Part shown: positions 1 to 5,314 of the stretch, piece by piece | Position numbering within the stretch: the first letter of the stretch is position 1 | How the letters are laid out: each line of letters starts with the position of its first letter | Source of the DNA: Limisphaerales bacterium | Lineage (GTDB): Bacteria; Verrucomicrobiota; Verrucomicrobiia; Limisphaerales; UBA11358 | DNA length: 5,314 nucleotides | NCBI GenBank assembly: GCA_027451565.1 | Contig: DAIDJC010000219.1 | Span: 1-5,314, forward strand | Reading direction: 5' to 3' | Notes under the pieces: generated by a model | Seen by the model: the letters and a program-made list of their open reading frames with translations, nothing else | Told to the model about the DNA's origin: nothing | Databases searched by the model: none | Position numbers and translations under genes: made by a program

Positions 1-70
1 AAAAGAAGGTGTTAAAACCCCCGGATGAGTTGGGGCCGCCGCTGTTCCAATTGGCGCTGCCGTTTTCAAA
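1..70 (-). repeat. Start of tandem module 3 (truncated by the window edge)
   Basis: Residues 398-420 repeat the opening motif (FENGSANWNSGGPNSSGG) that begins module 2 (FENISANWNAGGPGGSAG), preceded by the same NNNGD linker. This shows that the array has at least three units. Confidence 0.82.
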
Positions 71-1261
71 GTCGCCGTTGTTGTTGGGACCGATCACTGG
101 AGTGGCTTTCACAACAAAGTTATCCATAACAATGGGTCCGCTGCCCCAAATATCATCACCAAAGATATTCATGGAAAGGCGCAAATCGGCGGTGACAGCC
201 GAGAGGGTGGGGTCCGAGGCAACCCCATGAAAATGATGCCAGCCATTCCCGCCCGGGTCATTGTTAGGTGCGCCAAGGTGAAAATTGTGCTCTCCCAAAA
301 AATTGCCATTCGAATCCTCAAAACGCAAACCCACGCGTATTTCGTCACCGGAATAAATTGGAGTCAGGATGTTGTAATCAAAATCCACGCTCACGCCATT
401 GGACCCCCGCGAGGCAGGACCGAGGTAAAAATTGTTCACGCGGAGATCGTTGCCGCTGGGTGGGTTTACGCTGCCATCGGATGTCATCTCCACCGAATTG
501 TCCCCCGGCGCACTGGGGCCGTTTGTGCCAGGGTTGTTGAAGTTCTCGGATCCGGCGCTCCCGCCGGGTCCACCGGCATTCCAGTTGGCGGAAATGTTTT
601 CAAAATCACCATTATTATTGACGCCAACGTCAGGAGTAACTCTGACGGTGAAATTGTCATAAAGGACCGGGCCGCTGTGCCAAACATCATCACCAAAAAT
701 GTTCATTGTGATGCGGATGTCCATATTGACGGCGGAAAGCGTCGGGTCCGCGGCGACTCCATGAAAATGATGCCAACCCGCGCCTCCCACATCGTTGTTG
801 GGCGTGCCCAGGTGAAAATTATGTTCACCCAGGAAATTCCCGTTCGAATCCTCAAAACGACAGCCAACACGGATTTGATCCCCATTGGTAAAAGGGCCAA
901 GTATATTGTAATCGAAATCAACGCTGATGGAGTTGCTGCCGGCGGCTGCCACTCCAAGCGAAAAATAATCTGAGCGCAGGTCAGCCGTGTCGCCTGCGGC
1001 TCCGTCGCTGGCTTCCATGACACAATTCGTGCCGGGAGCGCTCGGCCCATTGGTGTCCGGGTTGGAAAAATTGACAAAATTGAGCAAACCGCTGCCGCTG
1101 GCCCCTGAATTCCAATTTTGACCTCCGTTTTCAAAACCTGGATCAAGGGGCCCCAGGATCATTTCCGCCCTGGTAGAAAATACCGAGAATGTCATGGTCA
1201 GGGCGGCGACTGTCGCCAGGTGAGCACATATCCGGCGAAACGAGTGAATTTTCATTTTCAT
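1..1261 (-). CDS. Secreted tandem-repeat protein with jelly-roll (carbohydrate-binding-like) modules, 3' end outside the window
   Basis: The minus-strand frame opens with ATG at 1261 and stays open for 420 codons to the window edge, so the C-terminus is missing. Residues 1-32 form a clear signal peptide: a basic n-region (KMKIHSFRR), a hydrophobic core (residues 11-28) and a likely cut after STRA-32. There is no lipobox, so export by Sec is expected. The rest is a tandem repeat: module 1 at residues 43-219, module 2 at 220-397, and a third begun at 398. Each opens with a FEN..NWN motif, then has SVDFDYNIL, RFEDSNGNFLGEHNFHLG, a GWHHFHGVA.DPTLSAV block, MNIFGDD.W.SGP and a closing DNF.V..TP. 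The opening FEN..W and closing DNF resemble galactose-binding-like/CBM4-type beta-sandwiches, so glycan binding or a surface role is inferred. A weak AAGAG ribosome site (1267-1271) lies 5 bases from the ATG; a second in-frame ATG sits at 1255. A PEP-CTERM-type anchor or an enzyme domain could lie in the unseen part. The specific function is unknown. Confidence 0.87.
   Translation of the reverse strand, partial: MKMKIHSFRRICAHLATVAALTMTFSVFSTRAEMILGPLDPGFENGGQNWNSGASGSGLLNFVNFSNPDTNGPSAPGTNCVMEASDGAAGDTADLRSDYFSLGVAAAGSNSISVDFDYNILGPFTNGDQIRVGCRFEDSNGNFLGEHNFHLGTPNNDVGGAGWHHFHGVAADPTLSAVNMDIRITMNIFGDDVWHSGPVLYDNFTVRVTPDVGVNNNGDFENISANWNAGGPGGSAGSENFNNPGTNGPSAPGDNSVEMTSDGSVNPPSGNDLRVNNFYLGPASRGSNGVSVDFDYNILTPIYSGDEIRVGLRFEDSNGNFLGEHNFHLGAPNNDPGGNGWHHFHGVASDPTLSAVTADLRLSMNIFGDDIWGSGPIVMDNFVVKATPVIGPNNNGDFENGSANWNSGGPNSSGGFNTFF
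71..604 (-). repeat. Tandem protein module 2 (178 codons) of the secreted repeat protein
   Basis: Second complete copy, residues 220-397, directly abutting module 1 with only the short TPDVGVNNNGD-type link between them. The equivalent histidines are H325 and H328, then H342, H343 and H345, so both clusters are fully conserved. It lacks cysteines, whereas module 1 has two (C80, C134), so a conserved disulfide is unlikely. Confidence 0.88.
605..1135 (-). repeat. Tandem protein module 1 (177 codons) of the secreted repeat protein
   Basis: First complete copy, residues 43-219. It shares long identical or near-identical blocks with module 2: VDFDYNIL, RFEDSNGNFLGEHNFHLG, GWHHFHGVA, DPTLSAV and MNIFGDD. 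At DNA level only short runs are identical, such as CGTTTTGAGGATTCGAA and TGGCATCATTTTCATGG; many other shared codons differ at the third base. This pattern suggests an older duplication kept similar at protein level, not a recent copy. It carries five histidines in two clusters (H147, H150; H164, H165, H167). The N-terminal third, between FEN and SVDFDY, is the most variable part. It also has a cysteine (C134) where module 2 has leucine. Confidence 0.88.
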
Positions 1262-1435
1262 ATCGGCTCTTTTTAATTTGTTTGACAGTGGTTTGGTTTG
1301 ATTTCGCATCCAACGACCGGGTTCGGTGGCAAAATGGGGCCATTAAAACTTGAACGCGGAATTAGAATTGTGCCCAGCATTGCAGGTAACAATGAGGTTG
1401 TATATTACACGTTGGTGTAATCCGCGCGCTGCAGG
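1262..1435. other. Divergent intergenic region between the secreted repeat protein and the sensor kinase
   Basis: This 174-base stretch must hold the promoter of the minus-strand gene and possibly that of the kinase operon. For the minus gene a weak candidate is a -10-like TCTAAT (the plus strand reads ATTAGA at 1361-1366) with a poor TTACCT -35 at 17 bases. For the plus strand, TTGCAG (1380-1385) and TATTAC (1403-1408) are 17 bases apart but match consensus poorly. Promoter consensus for this phylum is not well enough known to trust either. Its clearest structure is the palindrome at 1404-1421. No tRNA, riboswitch or small ORF is convincing here. Confidence 0.4.
1404..1421. promoter_or_regulatory. 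18-bp palindrome, candidate operator
   Basis: The sequence ATTACACGTTGGTGTAAT has two perfect 7-base inverted arms around a GTTG centre. The size and symmetry fit the binding site of a dimeric regulator. It overlaps the weak -10-like TATTAC for the plus strand and supplies the in-frame TAA (1418-1420) that closes the kinase frame upstream. The regulator is unknown; the response regulator at the right end of the window is one candidate. Alternatively it could be one end of the repeat-like region that follows. Confidence 0.4.
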
Positions 1436-1741
1436 GTGAAAAAACGAAATTTGTTGCCGGTCCTGCGCGGAGCACTATGCTGGAGCGCGATATCCGCTCG
1501 AATGACCAAATTCTTTTTCTTCCGTCTTGGCGCCTTTTTGAAAATGCGGAAGGATGCTTTTTTCGCGCCTAAGCCAGTCTGGCGTTGTTGCTCATCGGTC
1601 CCAGACTCGCGTGGGGCATGCTCCCGCGTCGCGCCTGGCCAGACCGGCTTGGGCACGAAAACCTCCCGGGCGGCGGCGCTTTTGCCCTTTGGCTTTCTTG
1701 TCGCCGTCCTTACAGCCCGTCACGGGGATGCGCCTCCGCCT
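1436..1741 (+). other. Doubtful 5' extension of the kinase frame; possibly non-coding or repeat-derived
   Basis: Codons 1-102 of the kinase frame do not resemble any domain I recognise and are rich in Arg, Pro, Cys and Ala. They precede a complete signal peptide at codons 122-146, which would normally lie at the very N-terminus. No Shine-Dalgarno sequence precedes GTG 1436, ATG 1502 or ATG 1544. TTG at 1682 is the last in-frame ATG, GTG or TTG before the signal peptide; from 1742 to 1873 there is none. Several other frames are open over the same stretch, including a minus-strand one at 1405-1656, as expected of GC-rich stop-poor DNA. Options are a misassigned start, an unusual start codon, a frameshift that removed the real start, or insertion of a repeat element between promoter and gene. 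Confidence 0.5.
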
Positions 1742-4700
1742 CGCCCAAGGCGAAAATCCCCAGCCTCAGCAACCTTCCCACTTTTCATACAGGCTCTCAA
1801 ACCGCCTTGCTGGCTTGCGGTCCTCCTCCAGGCATGGCTTCTTGCCAGCCTCGGCCCGGATCCGGCTGGCGCGGAAACAATCCAGAAAATCATTTGTTCT
1901 TACGCCCTGACATCGGCCAATGATTTTCCACAACGCGATCCACATGACTGGCGTCTGCTTGGATCGAATGATGGTGGAAAGACTTGGGTCCTGCTTGACA
2001 GGCAGACAAACCAAATTTTTACCTCCAGGCAGGAAAGGCTGCTGTATAAAATTCCCAATCCAATGCCCTTCGCGGTCTATCGCCTGGAGATTGACCAGGT
2101 CCGTCAACCCGTCACGGCCGGATCCGTGCAACTGGCCGAATTGGAGTTGATGGGTGCAACGGAGGAAGACCGCGATCCGACTCCCACCCTTGCAGACAAG
2201 GTTTCGGCCCAAGGCGACAATCCGCCTGGTGAAACAGTCCGAAACCTCTTTGACGGCCGGGTTCAAACCAAGTGGCTTGACTGGGCCTCAGGCGATCTGT
2301 TTCAAACTTCATGGGTTCAATGGGAGTACGTTTCTCCGAAAGAAATGATGGCAACAAACATCAACCAACTTTTGGATTTGCGATCACGGGCTGCCGATGG
2401 AATCCCTATCCGCATTGGGGCGGTGGTTGTCGGGGTTTTCAGGAACCAGGCATGCCTCGTGGACACCACCGGATGTATTTGGTTGGATTTACAAACGCTG
2501 ATGGGCGGCAAGCTGGCCACGACGATGGAGGCCCATCATCTTCTCAACAAACTTGTTCCGGGCCAAAGCATCTGGATGACCGGTGTCAGCGCTTGGACTG
2601 GCAAACGTGTTAGCGTCAAGCCCTCCAATATCCAATTGGGTGACGAGGCTCCGCCTTCTGAACCTTGGCAAATCTCGCCCGAGCAGCCGCTTGCAACGGA
2701 TGAAAACCTGAAGTGGGTCCAAATGGAGGGTAACATGCAATATCCCTATTATGCCAACCAGCAGGTCTCATTTGATTTGCAGGAAGGCTCATCCGTTATT
2801 CGGGTTCACCTGCCGGTTCAGGGTGATTTTTCGGTGCCGCCCCTCGGAACCAGGGTTTTAGTCCGAGGCATCTGCCTGGGGGCCTTTGACCCATGGGGCC
2901 ACTGGGTTGCATCGGAACTTTGGGCGATCCAAACGCAAATAGCGGAAGTTGCCAGGCCCGGCGAGGCCAATCCACCCCATGAGCCATCACCTGCCAATCC
3001 GGTCAACCCGGCAGTTTTGACTTCCATCCAGCAAGTGCGCCGACTGTCTCCCAAGGAGCTGGATTCCCATCCGCGCGTTAAAATTCGCGGCGTCATCACC
3101 GACGAGCTTCAGGGATTTGTCCAGGACGGCACGGCTGGCATTGAAGTGACCTTTTCCTACCCGGCAAAACTGAAAATTCATGGCTTTGGCCGGTATATTG
3201 AAATCTCCGGCTGGGCGAAATTGGACGCGGTGGGAAGCCCGGAAATCTGGGCCGAAAGCGTTGCCATCCTCGGCGCCGGCAAAATGCCGCAGCCGCAAAT
3301 CCTGCCGCCCGGTCAATTTGCAAATGCGCAAATAGACGCCCAATGGGTGGAAGTGGACGGGGTGGTTCATTCTACAGACGGATCGCATTTGCTCATCACC
3401 TCACTCGGCCAGGAATTAACCGCATCAGTCACTGAGGCTCCGGTTGAATCCGTCAACAGGCTGGTGGATGCCGAGGTGCGGGTCCGGGGCGTGGCGGTGA
3501 TGGCCAGAGACAATCACGCCCGGGTGCAAGGCATTCATTTGCTGATTCCCTCACTGGATTACGTGGACATCGTGGCGCCACCCGCGAACCCAGCCAGGCT
3601 GCCGGTACGAAAGATTGGAAGCCTGCTTTATTTGAGCGGCCCCGGTGAGCCTTCGCACTTGGTGAAAATTGAAGGGGTGGTCACCTTGCAACAGTGGCGG
3701 CGCATTTTTTTACACGATGACACCGGCAATTCCGTGGTGATTCTCAAAGGCAATGTGGTCTTGGATGCAAGGTTTGGGCGCTCGCACTGGCTTTATTGGC
3801 AGACTGCGACTTCAGGAAATTCAGCCGATTCTCCTGTGGTTGTCAATCCGGGGGATGTCGTCCAGGTAACTGGCTTTTTGGAGCCGCATCGTTATTCACT
3901 GATGATGACGGAGGCAACCATAACCCGCCTGAAGGTTCGAAAGATGCCTTGGGCGGTTCCCCTCACTACAGAGGGACTAACCGAGGGGGAACTCGATTCC
4001 AGCCTGGTTCAATTCGCGGGCATTCTGCGTGGTCAAACTGCCATTGGTGGAAATGTGGTCCTCGACTTGGAGTGGCAGGATCGCACCCTGCAAGTGCTCG
4101 TACCAAGGAAACCGGATCATAGATTGGATATCGAGACTGGTAGCCGGGTGCACGTGACTGGTGTTTGCCAGATTGATCCGCCGTCCTATCCCGAATTGGG
4201 ACAGGTCGCTGGACCGGTGCATATCCTAAGCCGCTCCTCCTCGGACCTGACCATTGTATCCCGCCCCCCATGGTGGACGGTTGGTCGCGCCCTGGCTTTG
4301 CTCGGAGGGATGACGCTGGCCACGCTGGCGACGCTTGTCTGGATACGTGAACTGCATCGCCAAGTTGGCGAACGCAGCGCGGAATTGGCAGAAGAGATCC
4401 GGTTGCGGGAAAAGGCCGAGAGCCGCCATGCGCTCGAAGTGGAGCGGGCCCGTATTGCCAAGGATTTGCACGATGATTTGGGGGCAAACCTGACACAAAT
4501 CATCTTTCTGAGCGAACGGGTGCAGGGTGCGCGCCATGATGAACATGATGTTGACGGCTGGTTTGCGCGCATTCCGGCCACCGCCCGGCAAACCATCCAA
4601 TCCCTGGATGAAATCGTTTGGGCCATCAATCCACGTCATGATTCGCTGGAAAGCCTGGCAAACTACCTCACCCAATTCGCCCAACAGCATCTGGCACTGG

Positions 4701-5083
4701 CGCATGTCCGCTGCATTCTGGATGTGCCCACCGTGTTGCCTTCCGTTCCCTTGAGCGCGGAAGTCCGGCACAATCTCCTGCTGACAACCCGGGAGGCTTT
4801 GCAGAACGCTGTTATTCATGCAGGCGCCTCCGAGGTGAGTCTCTCGCTAAGGCTGGATGGCGGGGAGCTGAGCATTGCCATATCCGACAACGGCAAAGGT
4901 TTTGATCCCTCGGGTGCGTCCCCCCACAGTAATGGGCTCGAAAACATTCGCGAACGGCTGGAGGCAATTGGCGCGCGACTGGAGATTCGCAGCGTGCCGG
5001 GGGCCGGTGCAACTCTGTCCTTTTTTGTTCCCAAATGCGTCCTGCCAGGACGCGCAGTCGGACCGGACCAACATTTCGGGTGA
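1436..5083 (+). CDS. Membrane sensor histidine kinase, HisKA_3 type, with discoidin-like and OB-like sensor region
   Basis: The 1215-codon frame opens with GTG at 1436 and ends with TGA at 5081-5083. Residues 122-146 look like a signal peptide (core WLAVLLQAWLLASLG, cut after AGA-146). Residues 147-241 resemble an F5/8 type C (discoidin) domain: LTSANDFPQRDPHDW, GSNDGGKTW, and VQLAELELMG at the end. About 248-304 (DGRVQTKW, WVQWEY) looks like a further piece of that fold. Six OB-like modules follow at roughly 312-405, 426-508, 532-620, 630-720, 722-830 and 841-940; the third (QVRRLSPKEL, VKIRGVITD, GFVQDGTAGIEV) is the clearest. One membrane helix spans about 948-970, then a coiled-coil linker to about 1005. 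The transmitter has the H-box RIAKDLHDDLG with phospho-accepting H1012, an X-region DEIVWAINPRHDSL, the N-box with N1124, the G1 box DNGKGFDP (D1151) and the G2 box around GAGATL (1189-1194). The first ~120 residues are atypical and the start is doubtful. The ligand is unknown. Confidence 0.93.
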   Translation: MKKRNLLPVLRGALCWSAISARMTKFFFFRLGAFLKMRKDAFFAPKPVWRCCSSVPDSRGACSRVAPGQTGLGTKTSRAAALLPFGFLVAVLTARHGDAPPPRPRRKSPASATFPLFIQALKPPCWLAVLLQAWLLASLGPDPAGAETIQKIICSYALTSANDFPQRDPHDWRLLGSNDGGKTWVLLDRQTNQIFTSRQERLLYKIPNPMPFAVYRLEIDQVRQPVTAGSVQLAELELMGATEEDRDPTPTLADKVSAQGDNPPGETVRNLFDGRVQTKWLDWASGDLFQTSWVQWEYVSPKEMMATNINQLLDLRSRAADGIPIRIGAVVVGVFRNQACLVDTTGCIWLDLQTLMGGKLATTMEAHHLLNKLVPGQSIWMTGVSAWTGKRVSVKPSNIQLGDEAPPSEPWQISPEQPLATDENLKWVQMEGNMQYPYYANQQVSFDLQEGSSVIRVHLPVQGDFSVPPLGTRVLVRGICLGAFDPWGHWVASELWAIQTQIAEVARPGEANPPHEPSPANPVNPAVLTSIQQVRRLSPKELDSHPRVKIRGVITDELQGFVQDGTAGIEVTFSYPAKLKIHGFGRYIEISGWAKLDAVGSPEIWAESVAILGAGKMPQPQILPPGQFANAQIDAQWVEVDGVVHSTDGSHLLITSLGQELTASVTEAPVESVNRLVDAEVRVRGVAVMARDNHARVQGIHLLIPSLDYVDIVAPPANPARLPVRKIGSLLYLSGPGEPSHLVKIEGVVTLQQWRRIFLHDDTGNSVVILKGNVVLDARFGRSHWLYWQTATSGNSADSPVVVNPGDVVQVTGFLEPHRYSLMMTEATITRLKVRKMPWAVPLTTEGLTEGELDSSLVQFAGILRGQTAIGGNVVLDLEWQDRTLQVLVPRKPDHRLDIETGSRVHVTGVCQIDPPSYPELGQVAGPVHILSRSSSDLTIVSRPPWWTVGRALALLGGMTLATLATLVWIRELHRQVGERSAELAEEIRLREKAESRHALEVERARIAKDLHDDLGANLTQIIFLSERVQGARHDEHDVDGWFARIPATARQTIQSLDEIVWAINPRHDSLESLANYLTQFAQQHLALAHVRCILDVPTVLPSVPLSAEVRHNLLLTTREALQNAVIHAGASEVSLSLRLDGGELSIAISDNGKGFDPSGASPHSNGLENIRERLEAIGARLEIRSVPGAGATLSFFVPKCVLPGRAVGPDQHFG
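1564..1657. repeat. Long imperfect inverted repeat with a nested hairpin
   Basis: The arms at 1564-1583 (CGCGCCTAAGCCAGTCTGGC) and 1638-1657 (GCCAGACCGGCTTGGGCACG) are complementary at 17 of 20 positions, with a 54-base gap. Inside the gap a second hairpin is centred on GCATGC (1616-1621), with GC-rich arms CGCGTGGG and TCCCGCG containing one bulge and one G-T pair. An independent short palindrome with one bulge (GAGCG-C-GATATC-CGCTC) lies at 1483-1499. Such folding is unusual inside a coding region and suggests a repetitive extragenic palindromic-type element or a structured leader. Its occurrence elsewhere in the genome cannot be judged from this window. Confidence 0.45.
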
Positions 5084-5088
5084 AATTT

Positions 5089-5314
5089 ATGAAAATAACC
5101 TCGGGTAAAACCAAAATTTCTGAAACTGCCCAGCCTCCACAGGTACGGGTTAGTGTGGTCGAAGACAATGCCCTTGTCCGGGAACAATTAGTTCATCAAT
5201 TAACCCATACCGCGGGTTTCAGCATTGTCAGCAGTCACGGTTCAGGCGAGGAAGCCCTTCAGAAAATACCTGAATCCAAACCCGAGGTTGTGCTCATGGA
5301 TATTAATCTGCCCA
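5089..5314 (+). CDS. Two-component response regulator, receiver domain (3' end outside the window)
   Basis: ATG at 5089 opens a frame that stays open for 75 codons to the window edge. After a ~18-residue N-terminal tail comes a receiver domain: strand VRVSVVEDNALVRE with the acidic pair E25-D26, helix 1 (REQLVHQL), SIVSSHGSGEEALQKI, and VVLMDINLP with the phospho-accepting D71. The conserved Lys, the Thr/Ser switch residue and any output domain lie beyond the edge. Because the partner is a HisKA_3 kinase, a NarL/LuxR-type helix-turn-helix output is the usual expectation, but it is not visible. The start lies 5 bases after the kinase stop, and the only ribosome-site-like bases (GGGTGA, 5078-5083) overlap that stop, so coupled translation with the kinase is likely. 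It should receive phosphate from kinase H1012. Confidence 0.95.
   Translation, partial: MKITSGKTKISETAQPPQVRVSVVEDNALVREQLVHQLTHTAGFSIVSSHGSGEEALQKIPESKPEVVLMDINLP

Noticed and set aside
227..973. 248-codon plus-strand open frame opposite the secreted repeat protein
   Set aside because: It is antisense to the minus-strand repeat gene, has no ribosome site or recognisable domain, and its apparent internal repeats merely mirror the tandem modules on the other strand.
703..1146. 147-codon minus-strand open frame overlapping the repeat gene
   Set aside because: It is in a different frame from the signal-peptide-bearing gene, is rich in low-complexity Arg, Thr and Ile, and has no domain. The continuous frame from 1261 explains the region better.
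1333..1344. Short palindrome AATGG-GG-CCATT in the intergenic region
   Set aside because: Five-base arms are common by chance and it is not at a telling distance from either gene.
1405..1656. 83-codon minus-strand open frame over the kinase 5' region
   Set aside because: It is very basic with no domain or ribosome site, and overlaps the inverted repeat. It is more likely chance openness of GC-rich repeat-like DNA than a gene.
1554..1923. Two shorter plus-strand open frames (starting 1554 and 1585) as an alternative kinase start joined by a frameshift
   Set aside because: Neither translation contains a signal peptide or matches the start of the discoidin-like domain, and both end soon after the kinase frame becomes clearly coding. 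An indel cannot be proved from the sequence alone.
3966..4819. Long minus-strand open frames opposite the kinase transmitter (176 and 197 codons)
   Set aside because: They are antisense to strongly conserved H-, N- and G-box coding sequence and show no domain of their own.
4812..5187. Minus-strand open frames spanning the kinase-regulator junction
   Set aside because: They lie opposite the G1/G2 boxes and the start of the receiver domain, with no signal or domain to support them.

Overview
The window is most like DNA from an environmental Verrucomicrobiota-type bacterium (Pedosphaera/Limisphaera-like) or a close relative in the PVC group. This rests on three things: a moderately GC-rich genome, a very large histidine kinase with a discoidin-like region plus repeated OB-like modules outside the membrane, and a secreted protein of the jelly-roll repeat type common in these bacteria. 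The placement is an inference from architecture, because the window has no phylogenetic marker.

Layout. (1) Bases 1-1261, minus strand: the 5' part (420 codons) of a gene for a secreted repeat protein. It starts at 1261 and runs off the left edge with no stop. After a signal peptide come two complete copies and the start of a third copy of a ~177-residue module, probably a jelly-roll, carbohydrate-binding-like fold. (2) Bases 1262-1435: a divergent intergenic region containing an 18-bp palindrome at 1404-1421 that looks like an operator. (3) Bases 1436-5083, plus strand: one open frame of 1215 codons encoding a membrane sensor histidine kinase of the HisKA_3 (LytS/NarX/DesK-like) class. Its first ~120 codons do not look like protein, contain a long inverted repeat and offer no good start. 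The recognisable signal peptide only begins near codon 122, so the true 5' end is unresolved. (4) Bases 5089-5314, plus strand: the first 75 codons of a response regulator, 5 bases after the kinase stop and cut by the right edge.

How the parts may work together. Kinase and regulator are almost certainly a cognate two-component pair expressed from one transcript. The kinase should read a signal outside the cytoplasmic membrane through its discoidin-like region and about six OB-like modules, pass it through a single membrane helix and phosphorylate the regulator at Asp71. The divergent secreted repeat protein shares the upstream region, so local regulation by this pair is plausible but not shown. 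I see no mobile element genes, RNA genes or CRISPR. The components resemble known families. The points of most interest are the His-rich tandem modules, the ambiguous repeat-bearing 5' end of the kinase, the palindrome, and the absence of the usual phosphatase glutamine in the kinase.
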